39,407 nt of DNA from Clostridiales bacterium (lineage in GTDB: Bacteria > Bacillota > Clostridia > Oscillospirales > Acutalibacteraceae): positions 1-39,407 of the forward strand of contig JAAYSC010000051.1 of NCBI GenBank assembly GCA_012524025.1, in the 5' to 3' direction. This document shows, one piece after another, positions 7,553 through 15,880 of the stretch. The position numbers and the translations under genes were made by a program. Numbering within the stretch: position 1 is the first letter of the stretch; each line of letters opens with the position of its first letter. The notes below the pieces were generated by a model, which was not told where the DNA came from, searched no databases, and saw only the letters and a program-made list of their open reading frames with translations.

Positions 7553-8803
7553 TCATAGCTTTGCGGCTTCCTCTTGCTTTTTCTTCAAAAAATTCCTTGT
7601 GTAAAGCAGAGTGGCAAGAACCGGGAAGACCAGGGCCGACAGCAGGCCTATTTTAATCGCCCCTTGCTCGGATGTTAAATTCATGTTTGAAAACAGGGTT
7701 AGGGTGCGCTCACTTTTAAGCGCAAGGTCGGTGACCGAGCCGACTAATTGCGGGCCGACCGCTGCACCCAAATCCCCGGCTGCTGCCATAAAGGCAAAAA
7801 TTGCCACACCGCCTTTGGGGAATTTTTCGGAAACGACAATAAGGCTCCCCGGCCAGAGCATGGCCGTGCACAAACCGGTAAGGGCACAGGCGGCCAAACC
7901 TACCAACGGGATGTTCGAAAAAGCCGCCACAAGGTAGCAGGCCGTGGCCCCCACGGCACTGATTGCCAAGGTTCTGTAAATATTTTTCCCAATCCTCGAA
8001 TAAAGGGTTCTGCCCGTTCCCAGCATGACGGCAAAAAGGGCAACCCCAAAAATATCCCCCCATACCTTTGAAATGTTTAGGGCTTGCTCAAGATAACTTG
8101 AGCTCCACTGGGCCATGGTGCATTCACTTGCCCCGCCCAGAGCGATACAAGCCAAGCAGATTAAAAATTCTTTCTGCATAAGCAAGGATAGGGCCTTGGA
8201 GGCTCTTTCGGGTGTTTCAAGCTCTGATATTGTGGATTTGCTAAAAAGGAAGAAGGCAGTCAGGGGTACCAGCATCCAAAAAAATGCCAACCACTGCCAA
8301 TTTTCCCTGCCCAAAAGCGTTAAGAGCAAGGTGCTGACAACAACTACCACCACAACACCCCAAGCATAGGCCGAGTGAAGCTTGCTCATCTCCCTTTCCG
8401 GGTTGTCCGAAGGAAGGGCGGCTATTACAGGGCTTATTAAAACTTCTGCCAAACCGCTTGCCGCGGAAAAAATTACAGTCCCCATAAGCAGCCCCAAATA
8501 AACCCTGCCGGGGAAAATAAAGGGGAAAAGACCGGAGACAAAGAGACCCATGGCGGTTAAGACCGGAGTAAGCCTAACAAGCCTTTCCATGGAAAACTTG
8601 TGGGAATAAAAAGATAGGACTAAATCAACCACTAATTGAGTTGTAAAATTTATGAAAACAAGGGCACCCAACTTTGAAAAGGAAATGTCATAAAGGTTGC
8701 GGAAGGAAAGAAAAAGTAAAGGTGACAAGGTGGATACCACAGCCATTGAGGCACTGACCATATAGCAAGCGTATCTTACAAGACCGTAGTTTTTTTCTTG
8801 CAT
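7553..8803 (-). CDS. major facilitator superfamily (MFS) transporter
   Basis: A 416-residue membrane protein with about 12 predicted transmembrane helices in two halves joined by a charged loop near residues 195-215. It begins with a short cytosolic MQEKNYGLVRY and has a basic loop YSHKFSMERLVR between helices 2 and 3, in the MFS signature position. The profile resembles the FucP/sugar-type or multi-drug permeases; the substrate is not readable. AAAAGGAGC precedes the ATG. It has its own promoter at 8853-8881 and may read through into the glycosylase operon, 74 bases downstream. Confidence 0.8.
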   Translation of the reverse strand: MQEKNYGLVRYACYMVSASMAVVSTLSPLLFLSFRNLYDISFSKLGALVFINFTTQLVVDLVLSFYSHKFSMERLVRLTPVLTAMGLFVSGLFPFIFPGRVYLGLLMGTVIFSAASGLAEVLISPVIAALPSDNPEREMSKLHSAYAWGVVVVVVVSTLLLTLLGRENWQWLAFFWMLVPLTAFFLFSKSTISELETPERASKALSLLMQKEFLICLACIALGGASECTMAQWSSSYLEQALNISKVWGDIFGVALFAVMLGTGRTLYSRIGKNIYRTLAISAVGATACYLVAAFSNIPLVGLAACALTGLCTAMLWPGSLIVVSEKFPKGGVAIFAFMAAAGDLGAAVGPQLVGSVTDLALKSERTLTLFSNMNLTSEQGAIKIGLLSALVFPVLATLLYTRNFLKKKQEEAAKL

Positions 8804-8852
8804 GCAAAGCTCCTTTTAGAAACCGATTATTCAACTTCCTATTTTAAATCAT

Positions 8853-8881
8853 ATTTTACCAAGCATGGGCTGCCATTGCAA
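8853..8881 (-). promoter_or_regulatory. promoter of the MFS transporter gene
   Basis: On the minus strand TTGCAA (8876-8881) and TAAAAT (8853-8858) are 17 bases apart, about 50 bases before the start codon and just after the terminator of the permease operon. Confidence 0.55.
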
Positions 8882-8889
8882 TAATTACT

Positions 8890-8923
8890 AAAAAACCAAT
8901 TAGGCCGCCCGAAGGCGGCCTAA
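8890..8923 (-). terminator. terminator of the split permease operon
   Basis: A perfect 10-bp stem (TTAGGCCGCC 8900-8909 with GGCGGCCTAA 8914-8923) around a 4-base loop is followed on the minus strand by TTGGTTTTTT. It lies 25 bases after the stop of the permease-ferredoxin gene. Confidence 0.85.
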
Positions 8924-8947
8924 CATGAAAGTTTAATATTGATTGTT

Positions 8948-9661
8948 CTATTTATTATATTCTATTGCATCTACCGGGCAAACTTCAATTGTTTTTTGCA
9001 GTCTTTCCTCGTCAATTTCCGACTCATCATGTTTCTTGACAATCGCCTTCTTGCCTTTCATTTCAAAAAGCTCGGGGTAAGCCTTGACGCATACGGTGCA
9101 ACCCATGCAGGCTTGGTTGATAGTTAAGCCCTTTGTGACACTTTCATCTTTGGGCAAATCTTCATCCTTAACCACTTTGTCGGCAATCCATGAGAAAATT
9201 ATAATTGCCAAAACGGTAAGTACCCAGCGTAAAGCCATAAACTTAGGGCCCAAAAACTTTGCTTCGTTTAAGAGCATGGGGACTTTGATAACCGCCCAAG
9301 AGCTTAAAATTATTATGATATTTCGAATCGAAGCCCCTTTTTTGTGGAGCATAACACACATGGGAAAGGCCGCATAAATAGGGCCTGCCGAAATACTGCC
9401 GATGACGAATGCCAAGAGGGCTCCCTTCATTTTGGCGTCTTTGCCCAAAAACTGCATAATTTTTTCTTTAGGCATCCACAAGTCTAAAAGTGCCGTGAGA
9501 ACAAAGATAACCGGCATTATCATTAGCATTTCTTTTATATAGTAACCACTGTTTTTTACCGAAGCCAGACCCATGCTTGGGCTTACGATTGCAACAACTC
9601 CATAGGCTATAACAATGATAATAAAAAACAGATTTTCTTTTATCTTTTTTAAAACAGTCAT
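8948..9661 (-). CDS. permease half with C-terminal [4Fe-4S] ferredoxin domain
   Basis: A 237-residue protein. Residues 1-165 carry about four or five transmembrane helices of the COG0701-type permease family, with the conserved helix FVIGSISAGPIYAAFPMC. Residues 180-237 are a soluble ferredoxin-like domain with four cysteines, C185, C188, C191 (ACMGCTVC) and C228 (EVCPVDAIEY), enough for one [4Fe-4S] cluster. The start overlaps the stop of the other permease half by ATGA, so the two are translationally coupled and probably form one transporter. Related permeases export arsenicals or handle sulfur compounds and heavy metals. A cluster on the cytosolic tail suggests redox sensing or electron-coupled transport (inference). 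The substrate is unknown. Confidence 0.75.
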   Translation of the reverse strand: MTVLKKIKENLFFIIIVIAYGVVAIVSPSMGLASVKNSGYYIKEMLMIMPVIFVLTALLDLWMPKEKIMQFLGKDAKMKGALLAFVIGSISAGPIYAAFPMCVMLHKKGASIRNIIIILSSWAVIKVPMLLNEAKFLGPKFMALRWVLTVLAIIIFSWIADKVVKDEDLPKDESVTKGLTINQACMGCTVCVKAYPELFEMKGKKAIVKKHDESEIDEERLQKTIEVCPVDAIEYNK

Positions 9662-10140
9662 ATGAGTACCCCCATTACAAGTGCAATAATAATTGCGAAA
9701 AGAAAGCTAAGCCCGTTTCTTACTGCTGTAAATTTAGCACCGAATTCCTTCTTTTCAAGCGGAAAGGTAACAACCCCCACCATGGTCAGCGTAGTTAAGA
9801 AGGCTACGGAGGGAACTATCCCCACCCCGGCATCCACCAAAGTCCCCACTATTGGGAAAGCAATAAAAGCCGGTATTAAAGTAATTGTGCCCAATAAAGC
9901 CGCGGCAACCGTGGCGATAACGCTGGGTTGTTTTTCTACAAAAGCTGCAATATTTTCCGGCGGAATAAAGGTTAGAATCAGCCCGATTGCAAATATAATC
10001 GAAAAGATACTCAGGGCCATACCCTTCCCCATATTGAGTGCCATTTTAAGTGCCTGTTTCGTCTTTTCCTTGTTTTTGGTAAAAGATACAATAAGGAAAA
10101 TCAGAGTCCCAAGCCAGATGGCAAGCGTAAAAACATCCAT
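9658..10140 (-). CDS. permease half (N-terminal domain of a COG0701-type permease)
   Basis: A 160-residue protein with about four to five transmembrane helices and no soluble domain. It matches the other half of the COG0701 (DUF318-like) permease, here encoded separately: IIFAIGLILTFIPPENIAAF and LLGTITLIPAFIAFPIVGTL, then the segment VGVVTFPLEKKEFGAKFTA typical of the permease core. It precedes and overlaps the ferredoxin-bearing half by four bases. The ATG at 10140 follows GGAGAAG. It is divergent from a Crp/Fnr-family regulator 177 bases away, which probably controls it. Confidence 0.75.
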   Translation of the reverse strand: MDVFTLAIWLGTLIFLIVSFTKNKEKTKQALKMALNMGKGMALSIFSIIFAIGLILTFIPPENIAAFVEKQPSVIATVAAALLGTITLIPAFIAFPIVGTLVDAGVGIVPSVAFLTTLTMVGVVTFPLEKKEFGAKFTAVRNGLSFLFAIIIALVMGVLI

Positions 10141-10242
10141 TTAAACTTCTCCAATCCTAATATCGTTTTGTTTTTTATAACTTAACTTAAGATCTTCTCC
10201 TTTTCTTTTTCGACCATTTTAGCTTAATTCATCCGAAGGGAA

Positions 10243-10271
10243 TAGACACATAGGTTTCTTTCTGCTATTAT
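10243..10271 (+). promoter_or_regulatory. promoter of the Crp/Fnr regulator
   Basis: TAGACA (10243-10248) and TATTAT (10266-10271) are 17 bases apart, about 45 bases before the ATG at 10318. No convincing FNR half-site pair (TTGAT/ATCAA) was found in the 177-base divergent region; a CTTAAGATCTT stretch near 10186-10196 is only weakly palindromic. Confidence 0.45.
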
Positions 10272-10317
10272 TATTTCAAAGATTTTGGGGACGAGCTTCA
10301 TGGGGGTGGAGTCTTTT

Positions 10318-10956
10318 ATGTTGGGAAAATTGCAAAAGCTGACACTTTTCAAAAATATAGAAGCTGAAATAATCAGTGGTTTGATTGCGAGCGGGCAAAT
10401 CACCGAACATTCCTTTCGCAAAGGTGTTACGGTGCATGAACAAGGCACTGACTGCCGTGGAATAGACCTTGTGTGGGCGGGTAAGCTAATAGCTTATTCT
10501 TTGGCGGAAAGCGGTTCGGAAATAATTGTTTTTGAATTTATTAAAAACAATATTATAGGTGCTAATCTTTTGTTTGGTGACCAAAACAAATACCCCATGA
10601 ATATTTATTGCACCGAAGATTCCACCCTTTTTCACATTTCTAAATCCGCCATAAGTGACTTACTCAAGGATTATGATTTTGTTATTCCCTTTGTAAAGTC
10701 GCTATCCTTAAATTCTCAAGGAATGAATCAAAAAATAGCTATGTACACGCAAAAAACCTTGAGGGAAAACTTAATAGATTATTTTTCTGACCTGGCTGAA
10801 ACACAAGCCTCTAAAACAATCATCTTGCCGGTTTCTAAAAAACAGCTTGCCGACCATTTCGGAGTTCAAAGACCGTCACTCTTTCGCGAATTAAAACGAA
10901 TGAAAGACGAAGGTTTGCTTGAAATTGATAATAGAACCATCAAGATTTACTTCTAA
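10318..10956 (+). CDS. Crp/Fnr family transcriptional regulator
   Basis: A 212-residue regulator. The N-terminal cyclic-nucleotide-binding-like beta barrel spans about 10-120 (VHEQGTDCRGIDLVWAGKL). A long linking helix follows, and a winged helix lies near 155-212 (SKKQLADHFGVQRPSLFREL, then GLLEIDNRTIKIYF). There is no N-terminal cysteine cluster of the FNR oxygen-sensor type, so the signal is not evident. The ATG at 10318 is chosen because GGTGGAG lies seven bases upstream; earlier in-frame starts lack this. It is divergent from the split permease operon, its likely target (inference from position). Confidence 0.85.
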   Translation: MLGKLQKLTLFKNIEAEIISGLIASGQITEHSFRKGVTVHEQGTDCRGIDLVWAGKLIAYSLAESGSEIIVFEFIKNNIIGANLLFGDQNKYPMNIYCTEDSTLFHISKSAISDLLKDYDFVIPFVKSLSLNSQGMNQKIAMYTQKTLRENLIDYFSDLAETQASKTIILPVSKKQLADHFGVQRPSLFRELKRMKDEGLLEIDNRTIKIYF

Positions 10957-11078
10957 AGCCAAGGGATTCCAAAACTCTTTTTTAAGCCATAGCATAAATC
11001 ATGGCTGTCATCAATGCTAAAAGCAAACCTATTAAAACAAAAAACCGCATTTTTGAGCAGGTGTTTTCTACACACTTG

Positions 11079-11087
11079 TGTTATAAT
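11079..11087 (+). promoter_or_regulatory. extended -10 promoter of the lipoprotein gene
   Basis: TGT followed by TATAAT (11082-11087) forms an extended -10 element 40 bases upstream of the TTG start. The -35 region is poor, as usual for this promoter type. Confidence 0.5.
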
Positions 11088-11126
11088 TGCCTTGCGAGAG
11101 CTTTAATTACTAAAGGTGGTGTTTTT

Positions 11127-12800
11127 TTGAAAAAGACTGCAAATAGGGCTTTAATTTTCGCTTTGGTTTTATTGTTTTTATTGGTTTTCAGCGCCTGTAA
11201 ACCAAGGGACGCTTCCGACCCCGAAAGTAGCCAGGCGCCTGATGGTATGACCCTTGTTAGGAAAGATGAAGACGGCCTGGTTGAAATTCAAATTAAAAAC
11301 GGAGCGGCCACCATTAGCTTTGATTATGACAGGTGGGATGAACTCCATCGGGTGTTTGAAGATGAAGACGGCCCCGCAATCAAAGCCACCTTACCCCAAG
11401 GCCCAATGAAGATAAATGGCCTTGAAGGCAATGTACAAGACGCTTGCATCGGCAAGGTTGAGGCCTTGGATTGGACCTTGGGTAATGACTTTGTGACCCC
11501 CAGCGTTTTTTTGCTTATGGAAGACGGTAGCGTGGGGCACTTTCTGGCAGTTTTCCCCTACCCCGAAATCAGGGATCTTGACCAACCTTTTGACGAAGAT
11601 TTTTGGGAAGCCGACCGCCTGCCCTTTCTTGAAGGTATTGAAAGCCTGACTTATGAAAGCTCAAAAGAAGGCCAAGGCGAAATGACTGTTTTGGCCCAAG
11701 ATGACCGCGGTTTAAGTTATGACCTTAGGTTGCCCGTTTCTATAGTAGATATATTTGAAGGAACTTGGATCGGAAACATCCGCTTGACCGAAGATGAGGA
11801 AGGTCACCCTACGGTTTCGCACCTTACTTTTTTAGAGGACGGAACACTTTATTATGATGTGGGGATAGGCCGTGGGCCTTCAATATCTGAATTTGAGATG
11901 TGGGAAGGCACTTATAACATAGTTTTGGCGGAAGGCCAAGCTTACCCGCCGGGCACAATCAGCCTTGAGCTCAACCGCGAATGGCAGATTACCCGGGACC
12001 AAGAAAACCAAGCTTATATATCCCAAAACTCACAAATTAAGGGGAGCTACCGCTTCGCAAGCCCCGACAGGGGGATTTTAGACTTTTACCCCAACACGGG
12101 CGATTTGCTTTACCCCTATGAAGAAGACTTTGAATATTCATTTTGGCTCTATTACCGTGCCGACCAAGATATAGGTTTGGACAATATGTCCGACAGTGAT
12201 TTAAGCGAGCTGCTTGTAAGTCAGGTCGGTGGAGTTTATGACATGGTGCAGGCCGGTATGTCAACGCTTGTTACCGGCGAAATCAGTGAAGTCCCCTATG
12301 GTGGTTTTTGTAAGGATATTTGGTTGGGGACAAACCATGAGGGCAAATTTACAAAAGAAATTTTATACTCCATAGGTCAATCCGGTGCCATTTATGAATA
12401 TGACGCCGTGGAAGACTTCTGGGCCATGGTTAGCGGTGAAGCCGACGCCCAAGTGACCACAAGCATGGCCTATGTTAAGTTTTTTAAGACCCATTATTCG
12501 GGCCACACCGATTTTTATGTGGATACCGTGCTGTGGATTGATGATGACCACGCCCCCAACGGTTATAGGATAGAAAACCCCAATGAAGAATGGTTGCCCT
12601 ACCTTGTTAACAGAAGGACGCAATTTTACTTCTTGAATTATGACAACCCCGACTTTGAAAAGATGGAGTCGGTGGAAATGAACATGGACCAAGCCCTTGC
12701 AGAGGCGCAAAAATATTTTAGAGACGAGGAAGGTTTCTTGGCAAAAGTGACTGCGGAAGGCTCAAAAATATTATCGATTAAGGAAATTTATGTCCCTTAA
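11127..12800 (+). CDS. lipoprotein of unknown function
   Basis: A 558-residue exported lipoprotein. From a TTG start with AAAGGTGGT six bases upstream it begins with KKTANR, a hydrophobic core and the lipobox-like VFSAC (cysteine near residue 25), followed by a Ser/Asp-rich linker. The mature part is acidic and beta-rich with no transmembrane segment. A region near residues 205-275 (FEGTWIGNIRLTEDEEGHP, then FLEDGTLYYDVG) resembles lipocalin-like or META-like small barrels found in Gram-positive lipoproteins, but this is weak. I do not recognise a catalytic motif. It stands alone between its own extended -10 promoter and a strong bidirectional terminator. Confidence 0.7.
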   Translation: MKKTANRALIFALVLLFLLVFSACKPRDASDPESSQAPDGMTLVRKDEDGLVEIQIKNGAATISFDYDRWDELHRVFEDEDGPAIKATLPQGPMKINGLEGNVQDACIGKVEALDWTLGNDFVTPSVFLLMEDGSVGHFLAVFPYPEIRDLDQPFDEDFWEADRLPFLEGIESLTYESSKEGQGEMTVLAQDDRGLSYDLRLPVSIVDIFEGTWIGNIRLTEDEEGHPTVSHLTFLEDGTLYYDVGIGRGPSISEFEMWEGTYNIVLAEGQAYPPGTISLELNREWQITRDQENQAYISQNSQIKGSYRFASPDRGILDFYPNTGDLLYPYEEDFEYSFWLYYRADQDIGLDNMSDSDLSELLVSQVGGVYDMVQAGMSTLVTGEISEVPYGGFCKDIWLGTNHEGKFTKEILYSIGQSGAIYEYDAVEDFWAMVSGEADAQVTTSMAYVKFFKTHYSGHTDFYVDTVLWIDDDHAPNGYRIENPNEEWLPYLVNRRTQFYFLNYDNPDFEKMESVEMNMDQALAEAQKYFRDEEGFLAKVTAEGSKILSIKEIYVP

Positions 12801-12835
12801 AAGCGGTGCATGAGGCATTAAGAAATAAAAAAAGG

Positions 12836-12863
12836 AGCCCCCAACGGCTGACTGTTGGGGGTT
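12836..12863. terminator. bidirectional terminator between convergent genes
   Basis: A 10-bp stem with AGCCCCCAAC (12836-12845) and GTTGGGGGTT (12854-12863) is flanked by a run of seven T on the minus strand and CTTGGCTTTTTT on the plus strand. It serves the lipoprotein gene and the small membrane protein gene. Confidence 0.85.
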
Positions 12864-12881
12864 CTTGGCTTTTTTGCCCTT

Positions 12882-13301
12882 TTAATTTTCTTTTTTATTG
12901 ATAAGAACTTGTAAGATGAGAAAGAGGAAAAAGAGGCTTGTTATAACAAAGCCCACAGGGGTCATATAGTCAGAGCCGAAAACAAGAAGCGGTAAGACAG
13001 AGAGTACTAAGGCAAGGGCCGTAGAAATCAAAATGGTTTTATTAAGCCAAGGGCGGGCGGTCTTTTTAAAGAGGTCAAATAAAGACAAGAGGATGATAAA
13101 AACCGTAAGCAAAGCCGTTAAAAGCGGGAAGAAGTTTGCGTAGCCGAAAGGGGTCAAAGAAAAGTATGAATATGTTTGCCTTATTCTTTCATCCGGTGTG
13201 GCAAAGTTCAAGGCTACTCCGTAGGGCAGAATTTCTAAAATTAGAATAGTGAGCAAGCTTATAAAGGAAATTGTTTTTAAGAGGATTTTTGATTTTTTCA
13301 T
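12882..13301 (-). CDS. small four-helix membrane protein, unknown function
   Basis: A 139-residue protein with four predicted transmembrane helices (near residues 8-30, 55-78, 88-105 and 112-132) and a charged extracellular or cytosolic loop DERIRQTYSY after the first. It ends in a basic tail LINKKEN. ATG 13301 is preceded by GAAGGTGG; a GTG five codons earlier is less likely. It is 60 bases downstream of the nitrilase-superfamily gene and probably transcribed with it. No family is recognised with confidence. Confidence 0.6.
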   Translation of the reverse strand: MKKSKILLKTISFISLLTILILEILPYGVALNFATPDERIRQTYSYFSLTPFGYANFFPLLTALLTVFIILLSLFDLFKKTARPWLNKTILISTALALVLSVLPLLVFGSDYMTPVGFVITSLFFLFLILQVLINKKEN

Positions 13302-13361
13302 GATATCCACCTTCACTTTTCAATCTAATAGATGCGGGAAGGAAAAAACTTTTATCTTTAT

Positions 13362-14234
13362 TTATGCCCTCCTTTTATTATATTTTCTAACACCCATTTT
13401 TATGTCGGGTTTAAGTATAAGATTTCGAAAAATTAAGTTTTCTTTTGTCAAATTATTGCCGTAGAATACTATATCTTTTTTTCGCCTCTCTTGAGCAAGT
13501 GCTAAGTCACACCCCTTGCCTTCCTTTAGTGTGAGTGGAATGCTTTGACCTGCGCCGGCATAAATTTTAGTCTTACCATTCATGGTAAAACCGGCTAACT
13601 TCATCATCCACCCCATTAGGCCGGGCATAGGTTCAAGCTTGCCGACACTGTTTATATAAACCACCGGTGCCCCAAAAGCCTCCGCATATAAATTGCAAAA
13701 ACAGTCATTGGTCGCAACTTCTTCGGCATCTTTTTTAGGGTTGGCGGGGCTGCCGTGGGGGAAGACGATGAGCGAAATTTCCTCATCTTTAATATTCTCA
13801 TAAAAATGCTTGCGCCTTGAATCGTAGCAAATGGCAACAGCTACATTCCCGAAGGGTGTTTTTATGATATTGCCAAACCATCCTCTTTTAAAAACTGCCG
13901 CTTCCCCTTCACTTTTTGTAACAATACCATATACACGCTCTGCATCGGCAATCATATAACGGTTGTAGTAATCCCCATTTTCAAAATCGAGGTAACCCAG
14001 GCCTATGAATGTATTGTATTTTGCCGCAATTTCCATAGCCCAGGCCGAGGTATCCTTGCCGCAAGAATCGGCATATTCCCAAACTTTTTGGTTTGGCATA
14101 TAACTGCACATGGCCAGTTCCGGCAGCAAGACCAAGTCGGGTGACGGCAGCTTTGAAATAAGTGATTCTATATATTTCTTTCTTTCACTGATTCCCTTTA
14201 TGTCGTTATTTAATTCCAAGGCAAATATTCTCAT
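13362..14234 (-). CDS. carbon-nitrogen hydrolase (nitrilase superfamily)
   Basis: A 290-residue cytosolic amidase-type enzyme. The Glu-Lys-Cys triad of the superfamily is visible: E39 in LVLLPELAMCSY, K107 in GIVTKSEGEA and C136 in VAVAICYDSRR. These enzymes hydrolyse non-peptide C-N bonds; the subgroup cannot be set here. The insertion GLMGWMMKLAGF near 225 is unusual and hydrophobic. CGAGGTGG lies just before the ATG. It precedes the small membrane protein gene in the same direction and is divergent from the toxin-antitoxin pair. Confidence 0.8.
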   Translation of the reverse strand: MRIFALELNNDIKGISERKKYIESLISKLPSPDLVLLPELAMCSYMPNQKVWEYADSCGKDTSAWAMEIAAKYNTFIGLGYLDFENGDYYNRYMIADAERVYGIVTKSEGEAAVFKRGWFGNIIKTPFGNVAVAICYDSRRKHFYENIKDEEISLIVFPHGSPANPKKDAEEVATNDCFCNLYAEAFGAPVVYINSVGKLEPMPGLMGWMMKLAGFTMNGKTKIYAGAGQSIPLTLKEGKGCDLALAQERRKKDIVFYGNNLTKENLIFRNLILKPDIKMGVRKYNKRRA

Positions 14235-14375
14235 GTGCCCACCTCGCCGGTTAGGTGTTTAAGTTATCATATTCCAAAAACCATTGCTCCACCCTTAGAC
14301 TAGATATTGCTTTAAATTTAGGGGATATCGTAAAAGACTTGGAGCTTGGCAAAGATAATTATTTTCTCGATAGTA

Positions 14376-14404
14376 TTGACAAAAAAAACTTAAGCCTGTA
14401 TAAT
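14376..14404 (+). promoter_or_regulatory. consensus promoter of the HigBA-type toxin-antitoxin operon
   Basis: TTGACA (14376-14381) and TATAAT (14399-14404) with a 17-base spacer match the consensus exactly. The TTG start of the toxin is 42 bases further on. Confidence 0.85.
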
Positions 14405-14405
14405 T

Positions 14406-14428
14406 AAATTAACCTCACAGGTTAATTT
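14406..14428 (+). promoter_or_regulatory. operator of the toxin-antitoxin operon
   Basis: A perfect inverted repeat with 10-base arms, AAATTAACCT (14406-14415) and AGGTTAATTT (14419-14428), around CAC. It abuts the -10 hexamer and covers the expected transcription start. This is the classic place for autorepression by the HTH antitoxin (inference). Confidence 0.75.
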
Positions 14429-14445
14429 TGTTGCGAGGTGTATAG

Positions 14446-14742
14446 TTGGAAATAGAGTATAAAAACAACAAGCTCCAAAAAATTTGCACTCTTGCTCATG
14501 TTGCAGTTAAGGAGCATGGTCAAGAAATGGCTGATAAAATCCATCAACGAATCGATGAAATAGAAGCCTCAGAGTCGGTGGAAGACATGATCAGATTTAG
14601 AATTGGACGATGCCATGCCTTAAGCCAAAATAGGCGAGGACAATACGCGATGGATCTAGTCCATCCTTACAGGCTAATATTCACAAAAAAAGAAGGTCAA
14701 ATTCAAGTAGTAAAAATCATTGAAATAGATGATTATCATTGA
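14446..14742 (+). CDS. higB: HigB-type toxin (RelE/ParE superfamily)
   Basis: A 98-residue protein of the RelE/ParE/HigB fold, with RFRIGRCHALSQNRRGQYAMDL and the C-terminal beta strands PYRLIFTK and VVKIIEIDDYH typical of the killer-protein group. Related toxins cleave mRNA at the ribosome. The TTG start at 14446 is supported by GAGGTG five bases upstream. The gene is first in the operon, 24 bases before the antitoxin gene, which is the HigBA order. Confidence 0.8.
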   Translation: MEIEYKNNKLQKICTLAHVAVKEHGQEMADKIHQRIDEIEASESVEDMIRFRIGRCHALSQNRRGQYAMDLVHPYRLIFTKKEGQIQVVKIIEIDDYH

Positions 14743-14766
14743 TATTTCAAAAAAGGAGGGGTCATA

Positions 14767-15822
14767 ATGACCAGGAGCAAAAGCTACATAGCAACTCCAC
14801 CCGGTTTCACAATTAAAGAACAGTTAAAAGACCGAGGCATGAGTCAGAAAGAATTTGCCTCTCGTATGGCTATGTCTGAAAAACATATAAGTAACTTAAT
14901 AAACGGAGCAGTCCAGCTGACACATGAAGTTGCAAACCGCTTAGAGATGGTTCTTGGGGTACCAGCTAAATTTTGGAACAATCTGGAAACAATTTACAGA
15001 GAAAAACTTGTCAAGATCGAATCTGAAAACTCTATGGAAGCTGATGTTGAATTCGCCAAAAAATTACCCTACAAAAAAATGGCTGATAATGGATGGGTTC
15101 CCAAAACCAATCGAGTTGGAGAAAAGGTAGTCGAGCTGAGAAAATTTTTTGAAACTGTTGAGCTTGAGCTCCTTTTTAAACACGATTTAATCCCCAAAAT
15201 TGCTTGCAGAAGGCAAGCCGTAACCGAAAAAGCGGATTATGCCCTAATCGTCTGGGCACAAAAAGCCAAGTTGGAAGCTCGCCAGATTGATGTTTCTCCC
15301 ATCAATCTTGAACACTTAACTAACTTACTTCCGGAAATCAGAAAGATGACACTCATGGTTCCTGAAGAGTTTGCCCCCAAACTTGTCAAAGTTTTGGCCG
15401 ATTGTGGAGTCGCGCTTGTTTTTTTACCACACATAGAAAACTCGTTTTTAAACGGTGCAACTTTTTTTGACAAGAAGAAGGTAGTTCTTGGCTTAACGGT
15501 TCGGGGAAGAGATGCCGATAAGTTTTGGTTTAGCCTTTTCCATGAAATCGGGCATATCCTTTTGGGTCACTTAAGCCAAACTGGTACTTCCGAGAAAGAT
15601 GAGTTTGAATCAGATGAGTTTGCAAAAGAACAGCTTATTCCGGCTCAACAACTTGAAGCGTTCACTGCCGGAAGGAGCACTTTCAGTCAATCGGATATAA
15701 TTGGTTTTGCAAGACAAATTGAAATAGACCCCGGTATCGTTGTAGGACGATTACAAAAAGAAGGTTTTATAAAATTCAATTGGCATAATGAGTTGAAAAC
15801 CAAATACGAAATCTCAGCTTAA
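14767..15822 (+). CDS. higA: HigA-type antitoxin with ImmA/IrrE metallopeptidase domain
   Basis: A 351-residue protein, far longer than a plain HigA of about 100. Residues about 15-75 are an XRE helix-turn-helix (MSQKEFASRMAMSEKHISNL) with the HigA-type VPAKFWNNLE tail. Residues about 215-330 hold a zinc metallopeptidase domain of the ImmA/IrrE group with HEIGH at 259-263 and LLGHL after it; a downstream acidic DEFESDEFAKE segment fits the third ligand region. Family members bind their own promoter and may cleave repressors. An AAAGGAGGG site precedes the ATG. The pair ends at a terminator at 15837. Confidence 0.85.
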   Translation: MTRSKSYIATPPGFTIKEQLKDRGMSQKEFASRMAMSEKHISNLINGAVQLTHEVANRLEMVLGVPAKFWNNLETIYREKLVKIESENSMEADVEFAKKLPYKKMADNGWVPKTNRVGEKVVELRKFFETVELELLFKHDLIPKIACRRQAVTEKADYALIVWAQKAKLEARQIDVSPINLEHLTNLLPEIRKMTLMVPEEFAPKLVKVLADCGVALVFLPHIENSFLNGATFFDKKKVVLGLTVRGRDADKFWFSLFHEIGHILLGHLSQTGTSEKDEFESDEFAKEQLIPAQQLEAFTAGRSTFSQSDIIGFARQIEIDPGIVVGRLQKEGFIKFNWHNELKTKYEISA

Positions 15823-15836
15823 TTTTGTATCCGTCG

Positions 15837-15878
15837 AAGGGGCTGGCGCAAAGTTTATCTTTTGCGGCAGCTCCTTTT
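15837..15878 (+). terminator. terminator of the toxin-antitoxin operon
   Basis: A 16-base arm (15837-15852) pairs with 15861-15876 with one G-T pair and one mismatch, followed by TTTTGTTTA. It lies 14 bases after the antitoxin stop. Confidence 0.7.
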
Positions 15879-15880
15879 GT

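Noticed and set aside
7748-8071. Plus- and minus-strand frames inside the MFS gene
   Set aside because: GC-rich membrane codons open extra frames; none has a start context or a recognisable domain.
9662-10144. A 160-codon plus-strand frame opposite the permease half
   Set aside because: It mirrors the minus-strand gene almost exactly; the minus strand has the membrane helices, the ribosome site and the ATGA coupling.
10141-10317. FNR/CRP box in the divergent region
   Set aside because: No TTGAT-N4-ATCAA or TGTGA-N6-TCACA pair could be found; the regulator's target site remains unknown.
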